A DNA stretch of 64,000 nt from Leptospira sp. (GTDB lineage Bacteria > Spirochaetota > Leptospiria > Leptospirales > Leptospiraceae): assembly GCA_027531445.1 (NCBI GenBank), contig JAPZRK010000039.1:32533-96532 (forward strand), read 5' to 3'. This document shows, one piece after another, positions 8,931-16,752 of the stretch. Made by a program: the position numbers and the translations under genes. How positions within the stretch are numbered: the first letter of the stretch is position 1; each line of letters opens with the position of its first letter. Under the pieces are notes generated by a model. It was not told the origin of the DNA and made no database searches. It saw only the letters and a list, made by a program, of their open reading frames with translations.

Positions 8931-10016
8931 CTAGAGATCTAATTCGATTCGAGCTTCAGCTCGACTGACACAAATTTGTATGTTTTCTTCGCCTTCACCA
9001 GACACACTGTTGTTCAAAATATTTGAAACAGATCCACTGACTTTTTTACATACACAAGTGTGACAAATTCCCATCTTACAACCACTCGGTGCAAATATTC
9101 CATTGTCCTCCAATTCTTCTAAAATTGATTTTTCACCTTTCAATAAAATCGTTTTGTGAGATTGGAGAAGTACCACTTCTTTCGGACCAGTTGATTCTGC
9201 TTGTGCAGATACTTGGTTTGGTAATAAAAAGAGTTCCGAGATCACTTTCGAATCACCTAGCAAAACTTTTGCTGGAATTTGCAAAGGTGCTGGGCCACAG
9301 AGATAAACCAATCGGTCATCAAAGTCCGGAGCAAAGGTAGACAACATTTCTAATGACAAAAATCCGAAATCAAATCCATCCGCTTTTTTGTCTGTGAGAA
9401 CGTGTTTTACCTCGAGCCATGGATTTTCACTCTCAAGCTTTGCAAAAGAATCATAAAATATGATGTCTTCTTTGAATCTGGAAAAATAGAGAAGTTTGAG
9501 ATTGCCTTTGTAATTGCGATTGCTTAGGTCTTTGATGATCGAGTGGATCGGAGTGATCCCACTGCCACCAGCGATCATGAGAATTTTATTAGGCAATTCC
9601 GAAGGTAGAACAAAGTCCCCTTGCGCCGATCCAAGTTCTAGGATGTCTCCTACTAGGGTTCTTTCATTGATAAAATGGGAAACGAGTCCACCATTCTGTT
9701 TTTTGACAGTGATGGTCAAATTTTTGTCGTTGGGAGCAGAAGATAATGAATAAAAGCGAGTCACCCTTCGGCCGGCAATGTCGATCGTTACAGGAACGTG
9801 CTGTCCTGCCGAAAAACCCTTCCAGTTTCGGTTGGGCTTCAAGATCAAGGTCTTCGAGTCGGAACTTTCAGCTTTGATCCCGATCACACGAGCTTTGGTA
9901 GCTGTGAAGGAAAATAACGGGTTGATTTCCCCCAAGAAAAAGTCTGCCCATTCTTTGGGTTGTAGAGATGCCCAGAATTCCTTTGGTTGGTTGTAGATAA
10001 ATGGTAGTGTCTTCAT
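8931..10016 (-). CDS. Flavin/2Fe-2S oxidoreductase, electron donor for desaturase
   Basis: This 361-residue protein has the order of a ferredoxin-NADP reductase fused to a plant-type ferredoxin. The FAD-binding domain carries RFYSLSSAP (about residue 90-98), the NAD(P) domain has MIAGGSGITP, and the C-terminal 2Fe-2S domain has Cys313, Cys318, Cys321 and Cys349 in the usual C-x4-C-x2-C-xn-C pattern. It is expected to pass electrons from NAD(P)H to the di-iron centre of the desaturase encoded 38 bases downstream. The ATG start has GAGG seven bases upstream. Its promoter region contains an operator-like palindrome (10032-10047) shared in sequence with one before the tetR gene. Confidence 0.92.
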   Translation of the reverse strand: MKTLPFIYNQPKEFWASLQPKEWADFFLGEINPLFSFTATKARVIGIKAESSDSKTLILKPNRNWKGFSAGQHVPVTIDIAGRRVTRFYSLSSAPNDKNLTITVKKQNGGLVSHFINERTLVGDILELGSAQGDFVLPSELPNKILMIAGGSGITPIHSIIKDLSNRNYKGNLKLLYFSRFKEDIIFYDSFAKLESENPWLEVKHVLTDKKADGFDFGFLSLEMLSTFAPDFDDRLVYLCGPAPLQIPAKVLLGDSKVISELFLLPNQVSAQAESTGPKEVVLLQSHKTILLKGEKSILEELEDNGIFAPSGCKMGICHTCVCKKVSGSVSNILNNSVSGEGEENIQICVSRAEARIELDL

Positions 10017-10031
10017 TTTCGCCTCTTTTTG

Positions 10032-10047
10032 GTAAACAACTGTTCAC
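10032..10047. promoter_or_regulatory. DesT/FabR-like operator, desaturase side
   Basis: On the minus strand this reads GTGAACAGTTGTTTAC, an imperfect palindrome (GTGAAC / GTTTAC arms). It matches the second site at 10117-10132 at 14 of 16 positions. It lies between a good -35 (TTGACA, minus strand, 10072-10077) and the reductase start, where a bound repressor would block transcription. That the divergent TetR protein binds here is inferred. Confidence 0.65.
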
Positions 10048-10071
10048 AGAGTTACCATACACCGTTAACTA

Positions 10072-10077
10072 TGTCAA
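10072..10077 (-). promoter_or_regulatory. Putative -35 box of the reductase-desaturase promoter
   Basis: Minus-strand TTGACA is a perfect -35 consensus. No good -10 follows: at a 16-base spacing there is a weak GTAACT, just before the operator-like palindrome. The assignment rests mainly on the -35 match and on its position. Confidence 0.4.
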
Positions 10078-10116
10078 CCTCAAATCTTAACTTTTTCTCC
10101 TTGCACTGAAAAAAAA

Positions 10117-10132
10117 GTGAACGATTGTTTAC
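10117..10132. promoter_or_regulatory. DesT/FabR-like operator, regulator side
   Basis: GTGAACGATTGTTTAC on the plus strand, ending 10 bases before the tetR start codon. It has the same arms and spacing as the site at 10032-10047 (consensus GTGAACNNTTGTTTAC). Its position suggests autoregulation of the regulator. Confidence 0.65.
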
Positions 10133-10142
10133 TTAGATTCAG

Positions 10143-10769
10143 ATGAAACTCAACCAAAGATACCTACAAAAGCTAAAAACACGTTCTACTTTGATCCATT
10201 CTGCACTTAAATTGATGGGCGAGGAAAAAGGACTCGGCGAACTCAGTCTCCGGGAGGTAGCCGGGGAATCGGGTATCGTTCCTGCCGCATTCTACCGCCA
10301 TTTCAAGAATATGGAGGAATTGGGGCTTGCCGTAGTAGACGATATGAGCGGCAAACTCCGAACAATCCTGCGAGAAGCGCGCAAAAGTGGAGCATACCGA
10401 GCGGCATTAAAAGAATCGCTCCATCTTTATTTTGAATATGTGAACAAAAACCGACTCCTATTTCGATTTCTTTCCAGAGAGGCCACAGGAGGAAACAAAC
10501 GCATACGCCTTGCCATACGAAAGGAAATGTCATTTATCGCAACAGAACTAGCAGGTGATATGCGAATGCCAAAATGGATACCTATGGGTGATATTGAATT
10601 TGTTTCGGAGATGATTGTCTCCAACTCTTTTCATATGGCAGGTGAGTATCTAGATGTAGACTTGTCAGATCACAGAGAGCACCAAAAGATCGAAATCAAA
10701 ACCGTCAAACAACTGCGCTTGATCTTTGTGGGAACAATTCGTGCAAGAAGGAAACGGATGAAAAAATGA
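10143..10769 (+). CDS. TetR-family regulator of FabR/DesT type
   Basis: The 208-residue protein has an N-terminal TetR DNA-binding domain with LSLREVAGESGIVPAAFYRH (about residues 38-57) followed by FKNMEELGLAVVDDM. That stretch closely follows the FabR family pattern (SLREVA.E.GI.P.SFYRHF....ELGL..VD). FabR and DesT sense acyl thioesters and repress unsaturated fatty acid or desaturase genes. The divergent partner here is a desaturase operon, which strongly supports the same job. Two copies of the sequence GTGAACNNTTGTTTAC lie between the genes, one for each promoter. No clear ribosome binding site is seen before the ATG. The gene ends 9 bases from the convergent lpxD. Confidence 0.9.
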   Translation: MKLNQRYLQKLKTRSTLIHSALKLMGEEKGLGELSLREVAGESGIVPAAFYRHFKNMEELGLAVVDDMSGKLRTILREARKSGAYRAALKESLHLYFEYVNKNRLLFRFLSREATGGNKRIRLAIRKEMSFIATELAGDMRMPKWIPMGDIEFVSEMIVSNSFHMAGEYLDVDLSDHREHQKIEIKTVKQLRLIFVGTIRARRKRMKK

Positions 10770-10778
10770 GAAGTAATA

Positions 10779-11789
10779 TCACTTCTTTAACTTTTGAAAG
10801 TATTTTACAATTTCAGGAAGAAAGCCAAGTGAAGAATGAATTCTATGCATTTCAAGCGCTGGCCTTGCGGGTATTCCAAAATAAGCTGTTTTTTCTTTTG
10901 AATCTTCGGTCAGTCCAGATAAACCCATAAGGATCGAACCTTTTTTCATCGTTAAGTGTTCCGCTACTGCAGATTGTCCCGCTAAAATACAACCATCTTC
11001 CAATGTGACTGAACCAGCAAGTACTGTCGCACCAGCTATATAAACATAATTTCCCACTCGACAATTATGTCCAACATGAACATGATCATCAAACTTGGTA
11101 AAGTTACCAATTGTTGTCTCTTCAAGCGCGGCGCGATCTACCGTACAATTTGCACCCATCTCGACATCATTCCCAATGACGACATTCCCAATTTGAGGAA
11201 CTTTATATCGGACTCCTTCAAAATCATAAAATCCAAATCCATCGGCACCTATCACTGTATTTGAATGGATTAAATTATTTTTTCCTAATTTACAATTATA
11301 ATAAATGACTACACCAGACCTCAATTCAGTATTTTCACCAATCTCAACTCCTGACTCCAAAACTACATTCGGATAAATGACACATTTATCACCGATTACA
11401 ACATTCGATTGGATGACAACATTCTCCATAATGGTTACGTCTTTTCCAATTTTAGCACTCGGGTGAATGCTTGCTCTTTCTGAAATTTTTATTTCATGAA
11501 CAGGTTTTTTTTCAAACAACGAAACGGCTTGAATGAATTGTACCTTTGAAGATCTTTCGGGAACAATAATCGAATTTGGAAACTGTTCTGCCAGACTATC
11601 TACTGTTAAAGCAATTTGGACATCTCTGTATTTGGGATGTTTTGATAAGTATTTTTTTGACGCAATGTAGTAGATAGCATTCGGATCAACGGGCGAATGG
11701 TGCTCTAGATCTTTTATCGAAGTTATGTTCAGATCTCCATTCCCTCTCCATTCTCCACCAAGTTTTACGGCTAAATTACGAAGATTCAT
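10779..11789 (-). CDS. lpxD: UDP-3-O-acylglucosamine N-acyltransferase LpxD
   Basis: LpxD adds the N-linked 3-hydroxyacyl chain to UDP-3-O-acyl-GlcN, the third step of lipid A synthesis. The 336-residue length is normal. The N-terminal uridine-binding domain (1-100) is followed by a left-handed beta-helix of many hexapeptide repeats (about 105-290) and a helical C-terminus. The catalytic His is probably His241 in HVGHNC, equivalent to the AHN motif of the E. coli enzyme. The insert GADGFGF (181-187) is typical of LpxD. The enzyme shows the organism makes LPS. It stands alone, away from other lpx genes, tail to tail with the tetR gene. Confidence 0.95.
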   Translation of the reverse strand: MNLRNLAVKLGGEWRGNGDLNITSIKDLEHHSPVDPNAIYYIASKKYLSKHPKYRDVQIALTVDSLAEQFPNSIIVPERSSKVQFIQAVSLFEKKPVHEIKISERASIHPSAKIGKDVTIMENVVIQSNVVIGDKCVIYPNVVLESGVEIGENTELRSGVVIYYNCKLGKNNLIHSNTVIGADGFGFYDFEGVRYKVPQIGNVVIGNDVEMGANCTVDRAALEETTIGNFTKFDDHVHVGHNCRVGNYVYIAGATVLAGSVTLEDGCILAGQSAVAEHLTMKKGSILMGLSGLTEDSKEKTAYFGIPARPALEMHRIHSSLGFLPEIVKYFQKLKK

Positions 11790-11955
11790 CGTGCTAACAC
11801 CTATTCTTCTAGCATTTAGGTGACACTTTTTTCGATACTATTTGTTTTGCAATGGGAAAGTAAAAACTTTAAAAATCAGATAGAGTCTTTGTTCTCTTAT
11901 GATTTAATTTACACTGTTAATTAGAGGATATTTTTAGTTTTTGTAGTCTCGAGAC

Positions 11956-12387
11956 TCACGAATTTATTTTTAATTGCATCGCTCTCTCATAAGCCTCATT
12001 GATGTATACTTTCCAAATTTCTTCCCACTTCTCTTTTTTATCGATTCTGAAATAATGAAAGTATACTTGTGCGGAGGCTTGAACCACTTTTAGAAATTGA
12101 GTTGAGATAATCTTTTTACCCAATGGAAAACTTATATCTAAATATTTAGATCTCGGTCGTATAATCAAGAATGACTTCTGACTCGGCGCATAAAGTGTAA
12201 TTGCTTTTTGTGAGGTCGTGACCACTGGCTTAGAAAAGCTTCCAACAAACTTTAGGAAATCTTTGTAGAGTGGAAAAAGATTTGGATCTTTTCCGTAAAA
12301 TAAATCGTATTCAGATGCCATTTCACATTTGTGCGATTGATTCATTTTTGCGAAACTTTTAGTACATATGGGACATTTCCAAGCCAT
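11956..12387 (-). CDS. DUF5655-type protein with N-terminal zinc ribbon
   Basis: The 143-residue product begins with a zinc-finger-like motif (CPIC at residues 5-8 and H/C at 19-21, in MAWKCPICTKSFAKM). The rest resembles the DUF5655 domain: an LFPLYKDFLKFV helix, a stretch of beta strands with ITLYAPSQKSFLIIRPRSKYLDISF, and a C-terminal helix that ends in YERAMQ. The domain is common in bacteria with no known biochemical role. It is a lone gene between lpxD and the divergent MATE exporter. Confidence 0.75.
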   Translation of the reverse strand: MAWKCPICTKSFAKMNQSHKCEMASEYDLFYGKDPNLFPLYKDFLKFVGSFSKPVVTTSQKAITLYAPSQKSFLIIRPRSKYLDISFPLGKKIISTQFLKVVQASAQVYFHYFRIDKKEKWEEIWKVYINEAYERAMQLKINS

Positions 12388-12569
12388 AATCTACCTTCCT
12401 TTGCTTCTCCCTTTTATAATGAATCTATTTAATTGCGAAAAATCGACTATTCCAATATCGTTCTAAATGAAATTCAGAAGGTATTGTATTGACCGTTCTT
12501 ACCTTGGCTTTTTATAAGTATAATGCAAGTAAATTTAGAAATATAAATAGATTTCATTTGGATTACAAA

Positions 12570-13997
12570 ATGGAAAATAACTCACAAAAGAAAAGTCAAT
12601 CACGTGTTACCGTAGCTTCCCTCTGGTTAGATATAAAAGATGCCCTTTCCGGATCAGAAGCCGACTATACAGAAGTGAGCATGCGCAAGGCGATTTTTTT
12701 ACTTTCTGTACCGATGGTGCTAGAACTGGTTTTAGAATCTGTCTTTGCTGTTGTTGATATATATTTTGTAGGAAAACTCGGTGCATCCGCTGTTGCAACA
12801 GTAGGACTCACTGAAACATATCTTTTTCTATTGTACTCCATAGCAATGGGCATTTCATTTTCCGTCACAGCTATCATTGCAAGAAGGATTGGCGAAAAAG
12901 AACCGGAAAAAGCAGCTATATCAGCAGTACAAGCAATCGTTATTGCCATATTTGCGTCGATTCCCTTTGCAATAGCCGGCATTTTCTTCTCGGAAGAGTT
13001 ACTTGCATTGATGGGTGCAGATGAGTGGGTTTTATCTAATGGATACCCTTATATGCAGTGGATGCTAGGCGGCAACGTTGTCATTACTTTACTTTTTATG
13101 ATAAACGCCGTCTTCCGTGGGGCAGGTGATGCGGCAATTGCAATGAAAGTTCTTTGGATTGCAAACGGACTCAACATCGTGCTAGATCCCATTCTGATTT
13201 TTGGTTGGGGGCCAATTCCTGCTTATGGCATTACAGGAGCGGCAATCGCCACAACTCTAGGAAGGGGAATAGGTGTTTGCTTCCAACTCTGGTTACTTTT
13301 CAACAGCGGCAAACACATTCGTATCTTTGTTTCTCATTTAAAGTTGGAATGGGAAACCATCATTGGAATATTAAAAACTTCGTTTGGTGGGATTGGTCAA
13401 ATGATTGTCGCTATGACATCATGGATCTTTATCATGCGCATTTTAGCCGAATTTGGAAGTCAAACAGTCGCTGGTGCTACAATAGCTCTAAGGGTGATGA
13501 TGTTTACGATGATGCCTTCTTGGGGAATGTCAAATGCTGTAGCCACTCTAGTAGGACAGAATTTAGGTGCTGGGAAGCCTGATCGAGCAGAGCAGTCAGT
13601 CTGGTTCACGGGCTTTTGTAATATGGGATACTTGATTCTTGTTTCGGTTATCTATTTCCTATTTGCTGAAAGTTTGATTGCCCTATTCACAGATGATCAA
13701 GATGTTATTCAAATAGGAAGTAAATGGCTTACTATAGTTTCATATTCCTATTTTGTATATGCTTGGTGGATGTCCGCATCACAAGCATTTAATGGTTCGG
13801 GAGATACGATGACTCCGACAAAGATCAACATTGTCTTTTTTTGGATCATTCAAATCCCCTTGGCATATTTGTTTGGCAAAGAACTTGGATTTGGATATGA
13901 GGGAGTTTTTTGGTCAATGATGCTCACCGAGACATCTGTTGGTCTCTTCACTCTCTGGCTTTTCACAAAGGGAAAGTGGAAAGAAACGAAAGTATAA
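12570..13997 (+). CDS. MATE-family multidrug/toxin efflux transporter
   Basis: The product has about twelve transmembrane helices in two homologous halves, as in MATE (NorM/DinF-type) Na+ or H+ antiporters. Typical elements are FLLSVPMVLE near the start, FRGAGDA in the first half, SNAVATLVGQNLGAG at the start of the second half and FNGSGDTMTP later. A frame with a TTG at 12489 would add 27 residues, but ATG at 12570 (475 residues) gives an N-terminus like other family members. No strong ribosome binding site supports either start. The substrate cannot be told from the sequence. Confidence 0.9.
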   Translation: MENNSQKKSQSRVTVASLWLDIKDALSGSEADYTEVSMRKAIFLLSVPMVLELVLESVFAVVDIYFVGKLGASAVATVGLTETYLFLLYSIAMGISFSVTAIIARRIGEKEPEKAAISAVQAIVIAIFASIPFAIAGIFFSEELLALMGADEWVLSNGYPYMQWMLGGNVVITLLFMINAVFRGAGDAAIAMKVLWIANGLNIVLDPILIFGWGPIPAYGITGAAIATTLGRGIGVCFQLWLLFNSGKHIRIFVSHLKLEWETIIGILKTSFGGIGQMIVAMTSWIFIMRILAEFGSQTVAGATIALRVMMFTMMPSWGMSNAVATLVGQNLGAGKPDRAEQSVWFTGFCNMGYLILVSVIYFLFAESLIALFTDDQDVIQIGSKWLTIVSYSYFVYAWWMSASQAFNGSGDTMTPTKINIVFFWIIQIPLAYLFGKELGFGYEGVFWSMMLTETSVGLFTLWLFTKGKWKETKV

Positions 13998-14006
13998 CAA
14001 GTGTCA

Positions 14007-14033
14007 CTAGAACCTTTTCTAGCTTTTCTTTAT
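14007..14033 (+). terminator. Likely terminator after the MATE gene
   Basis: CTAGAA (14007-14012) pairs with TTCTAG (14017-14022) across a 4-base loop and is followed by CTTTTCTTT. The stem is short, so efficiency is uncertain. Confidence 0.5.
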
Positions 14034-14246
14034 AAAAGACAGAAACAAAAATTAAATTGATTGCACAAACTTCCAGCTAGGGAAACGATGGCAATAGATT
14101 CAATAATTATCGTTTTCTTAACTTCTAAAGTATTCCTGACCTTTTTGCACTCTGATTTCTTCCCTAAGTTTTCCCCTGCATTTTCGTTTTGTTTTTACCT
14201 GAATCCTTCAAGGATAAGTTGTTTTTAAATCATGAAATTTTATGGA

Positions 14247-14267
14247 TCAAATTAAAAATTTGAGGAA
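14247..14267 (+). promoter_or_regulatory. AU-rich hairpin touching the RRM gene's ribosome binding site
   Basis: TCAAATT (14247-14253) and AATTTGA (14257-14263) form a 7-bp stem with a 3-base loop. The Shine-Dalgarno GAGGAA (14262-14267) begins inside the right arm, six bases before the ATG. A weak AU-rich hairpin here could open with temperature or be bound by the protein itself. The rest of the roughly 275-base gap upstream shows no gene and may be a long leader. Confidence 0.4.
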
Positions 14268-14272
14268 ATCAA

Positions 14273-14536
14273 ATGTCAACAAACATATATGTAGGAAACC
14301 TTTCATACGAAATGACAGAAAGCAAGCTTAGCGAACTTTTTTCAGTTCATGGCGCAGTATCATCTGCAAAAATCATTACAGACCAGTATACTGGCGGTTC
14401 AAAGGGCTTTGGCTTTATTGAAATGAAAGATCGCAATGAAGCTGACAAAGCAATCAGCGATCTGAATGGTAAAAATATTTTAAATCGTGAAATGAAAGTT
14501 AATATTGCAAAACCAAAAACAAACAACTGGAACTAA
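14273..14536 (+). CDS. Single-RRM RNA-binding protein (Rbp type)
   Basis: The 87-residue product is one RRM domain. RNP2 is IYVGNL (residues 5-10) and RNP1 is KGFGFIEM (about 44-51), with the aromatic residues for stacking on RNA. It has only a short basic Asn-rich tail (KPKTNNWN). Such small bacterial RRM proteins, best known in cyanobacteria, are often cold-induced and bind single-stranded RNA. The start is supported by GAGGAA six bases upstream. It is flanked by its own terminator, so it is probably a single-gene unit. Confidence 0.93.
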   Translation: MSTNIYVGNLSYEMTESKLSELFSVHGAVSSAKIITDQYTGGSKGFGFIEMKDRNEADKAISDLNGKNILNREMKVNIAKPKTNNWN

Positions 14537-14558
14537 AAACCAGTAATCTTCTAAATTT

Positions 14559-14594
14559 CAGTTTTTGGAAATAATTTCCAAAAACTGAGATTTT
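14559..14594 (+). terminator. Perfect 13-bp hairpin after the RRM gene
   Basis: CAGTTTTTGGAAA (14559-14571) and its exact complement (14575-14587) form a stem with a 3-base loop. It sits between two convergent genes and could serve both strands, although the T run after it is weak on both sides. Confidence 0.65.
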
Positions 14595-14599
14595 GAGTC

Positions 14600-14899
14600 C
14601 TACCGACCTCTTCGGCCGCCACCTTCTCTGTGCGGACGTCTACCTTCATCTCGGTTGTGTCCTCTCTCATTTTGATTTCTTTCCCCATTCTCATAACCTT
14701 GGTTTGGTTGTTCGGGATTTGGATTCAAAGATCCTGGTCCTCCGATTCCATTACCCGGCCCTCCTATCCCATTACCTGGATTTCCAATCCCGTTGCCAGC
14801 GTCTCCAAGACCAGAACCAGGATTGCCAATTCCATTCTGTTGTTGGGAAAATACTTGAGTTGCCAATAGAAAAGAGATTAACAAAAGGAGTCGATTCAT
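14600..14899 (-). CDS. Small exported Gly/Asn/Pro-repeat protein
   Basis: The 99-residue product has a signal peptide (MNRLLLLISFLLATQVFS) followed by a run of seven-residue repeats of the type NGIGNPG/NGIGGPG (about residues 22-56), then a hydrophilic tail rich in Asn, Glu, Arg and Gly that ends in GGGRRGR. It looks disordered. I do not recognise the family and see no enzyme motif. It could be an envelope or matrix protein. It converges with the RRM gene across a strong hairpin. Confidence 0.7.
   Translation of the reverse strand: MNRLLLLISFLLATQVFSQQQNGIGNPGSGLGDAGNGIGNPGNGIGGPGNGIGGPGSLNPNPEQPNQGYENGERNQNERGHNRDEGRRPHREGGGRRGR
14730..14840. repeat. 21-base tandem repeats coding for NGIGxPG
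   Basis: The DNA coding for the Gly-rich segment of the exported protein is built from degenerate 21-base units (seven codons each). Such repeats can change copy number between strains. Confidence 0.55.
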
Positions 14900-15057
14900 A
14901 TGTGGTTAGACGGATAGAATTAGAGATAAAACTAATTGGTCAGTCGTCTATTCTCACTTTGAGAAAAAGCGCAAAATTCGAAATTGGCAATAATTAGAAA
15001 TAGGAAGACTGATAGCAAAAATTTACGAAAAAGATTTGAATCCATGCTTTTAAATTT

Positions 15058-15468
15058 TTAGGATTTCCCATCCGGCTCGAAAAAGGCAAGATTTTCAGGA
15101 CCTTCGTGAACCACGATGCGCATTACTTTTCCATTCGTTTTTGAGACCTCCTCTTTGAGACCCGCATAAAACCAACGAGCGACATTTTCTGAGGTGGGAT
15201 TGATGCCCTTAAAATCGGGATGTTCGTTAATGAGAAGATGGTCAATGCTATGGACAAGCTCTTGGAGTCGATTACGTGCCGTTAAAAAGTCATAGCTGAT
15301 TCCATCTGGCCGAATATTTGCATTCCCAGAAAGGAAAACCTCAACTTTCCATGAGTGTCCGTGAATCGGTTCGTCCGAGCCATCTGGAAAATAATCGTAG
15401 AGGTAGTGTGCGGACTCGAATCGACCCTCAATCCGAACGTAAAAATTACCAGATTCGTGTACAAACAT
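15058..15468 (-). CDS. 6-pyruvoyl-tetrahydropterin synthase-like protein, PTPS-III type motif
   Basis: Counting from the ATG at 15468 (136 residues), His21 in FESAHYL and His36 and His38 in the HGH motif are the expected zinc ligands of the PTPS/QueD fold. QueD and PTPS-II carry a catalytic Cys a few residues before HGH (CxxxHGH in QueD). Here that Cys is absent and Glu33 sits at ExxHGH. That is the signature described for PTPS-III, which makes 6-hydroxymethyl-dihydropterin and can replace dihydroneopterin aldolase (FolB) in folate synthesis. A TTG at 15528 would add 20 residues but neither start has a clear ribosome binding site. Role in folate rather than queuosine synthesis is inferred from the motif. 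Confidence 0.8.
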   Translation of the reverse strand: MFVHESGNFYVRIEGRFESAHYLYDYFPDGSDEPIHGHSWKVEVFLSGNANIRPDGISYDFLTARNRLQELVHSIDHLLINEHPDFKGINPTSENVARWFYAGLKEEVSKTNGKVMRIVVHEGPENLAFFEPDGKS

Positions 15469-15533
15469 TCCATTGACGAATAAGACCAAGTCTATTATTT
15501 GTATAGTTAATTTCCGTTTGAGGTGCAACTAAG

Positions 15534-15755
15534 ATGACTGAAGCAACAAAACCACGTTTTTTTAAAGAAATGACCGTAGGAGAAGCGATTGCGATCCACC
15601 CCGAAGCAGGTCTTGTCTTTTCAAGCTATCACCTTGGTGGATGCTCACACTGCTCCATCAATGAAGTGGAGACCATTGAGCAGGTTTGTATGGGATACGG
15701 TGTAGAAGTGGACACTCTCATCGACTCGCTAAACAATCTTTTTGCAGAAGAATAG
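15534..15755 (+). CDS. DUF1858-type CxxC redox protein
   Basis: The 73-residue protein matches the DUF1858 (hybrid-cluster-associated, ScdA N-terminal-like) family: an N-terminal MTVGEAIAIHP motif, a CxxC in GGCSHCSI (about residues 36-43) and a C-terminal helical segment ending DTLIDSLNNLF. The CxxC may form a redox disulfide or take part in metal or Fe-S repair. The physiological partner is unknown. GAGGTG eight bases upstream supports the ATG. It is divergent from the PTPS-like gene with about 65 bases between starts. Confidence 0.85.
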   Translation: MTEATKPRFFKEMTVGEAIAIHPEAGLVFSSYHLGGCSHCSINEVETIEQVCMGYGVEVDTLIDSLNNLFAEE

Positions 15756-15975
15756 AACTAGTTTCTCCACTTCTCTCTTACTCAGCATCGAGGCGGCTTA
15801 CACGATGACGAAAATCATCGAGGACAGCTGCCTACTTATGTTTCTTTGCTCAACTTTACCTACTAAAGTTCGTTTTGTCTTCAAACCCAATAGGCGCGTT
15901 CGAGATACATTTGGTTCGATTGAACGATTTGTATTTCAAGAATGCAATATCCTATTTTGATAAAAAATCAATACA

Positions 15976-16752
15976 TCAAGTCGAAAACTTAGGTCTCCGT
16001 TTTTCGATTAGGGATAGAAATCCTTCTTGTCCGTCATTAGATTGTATTGTTTCAACAAACGTATCAATGTCTCTCTGAGTGATTGAATCTATAATAGGTT
16101 GGTAATAACTCCTTTGTGCAGTCTTCATACCACGAGCTGAGTTATACGTTAATTTCGCCAAACTTTCTGCGAGCTTTTTGCTTTCTAAAAATAGAGATTC
16201 GATGGGAAAAATCTCGTCCACAAGACCGATCTCTTTTGCTTCTGAGCCTTTCAACTGTTTTCCGTTATATAATAAATCCCTGGATTTTGCAGTGCCAACA
16301 AGGTCACGCAAAACCATTGTCGGTGCCGATGGAAAGTTGAGGCCTACTAGAGCCTCAGAAAATCCTATGCGACCACCTTTATCAACCATATAACGATAAT
16401 CGGAGTATAAGGCAAAGACAGCGCCTGCCGCCATACAATGACCATTGATCACTGCAATAGTGGGAACGGGAAAATTAAAATACAAAGTCGCACATCGAAT
16501 TAAAAGAGTAACGGCATCTCTTACCTCAGCATCAGATTTATTGTACATTAATGTAGGCTCAATACCATTCGAAAAAAACTGCGTTTGTGCTGAAGTGAAG
16601 AGCAAAACTCTGATTTTTTCGTCTGATGCATGTTTGATGAGCAAATTTTCAAATGCCTGAAAAGTGGCAAAATCAAATGTATTTTTTTCATTGGACTGCA
16701 TCTTGATCTCCAAGATGCGGTCACTATGATAGATTTCTAAAAATGGACTCAT
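15976..16752 (-). CDS. Enoyl-CoA hydratase/isomerase (crotonase) family protein
   Basis: This 258-residue protein has the crotonase fold: an N-terminal beta-rich core with INGHCMAAGAVFAL (oxyanion-hole loop, about residues 100-113), DYRYMVDKGGRIGFSEALVGLNFP, and the C-terminal helical trimerisation region. It acts on acyl-CoA, probably as a hydratase or isomerase of fatty acid breakdown, but the exact reaction cannot be assigned. Its ATG overlaps the stop of the acyl-CoA synthetase gene by one base (TAATG), which suggests coupled translation and a shared pathway. Confidence 0.88.
   Translation of the reverse strand: MSPFLEIYHSDRILEIKMQSNEKNTFDFATFQAFENLLIKHASDEKIRVLLFTSAQTQFFSNGIEPTLMYNKSDAEVRDAVTLLIRCATLYFNFPVPTIAVINGHCMAAGAVFALYSDYRYMVDKGGRIGFSEALVGLNFPSAPTMVLRDLVGTAKSRDLLYNGKQLKGSEAKEIGLVDEIFPIESLFLESKKLAESLAKLTYNSARGMKTAQRSYYQPIIDSITQRDIDTFVETIQSNDGQEGFLSLIEKRRPKFST

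Noticed and set aside
14593..14997. Plus-strand 134-residue frame across the Gly-rich exported protein gene
   Set aside because: It runs opposite a gene with a clear signal peptide and repeats; composition is a mirror of those repeats.
15798..15830. Hairpin CGATGA / TCATCG and TpsiC-like GGTTCGATT in the gap after the DUF1858 gene
   Set aside because: No T run, no cloverleaf and no acceptor stem; the 220-base gap shows no tRNA, terminator or gene that I can support.
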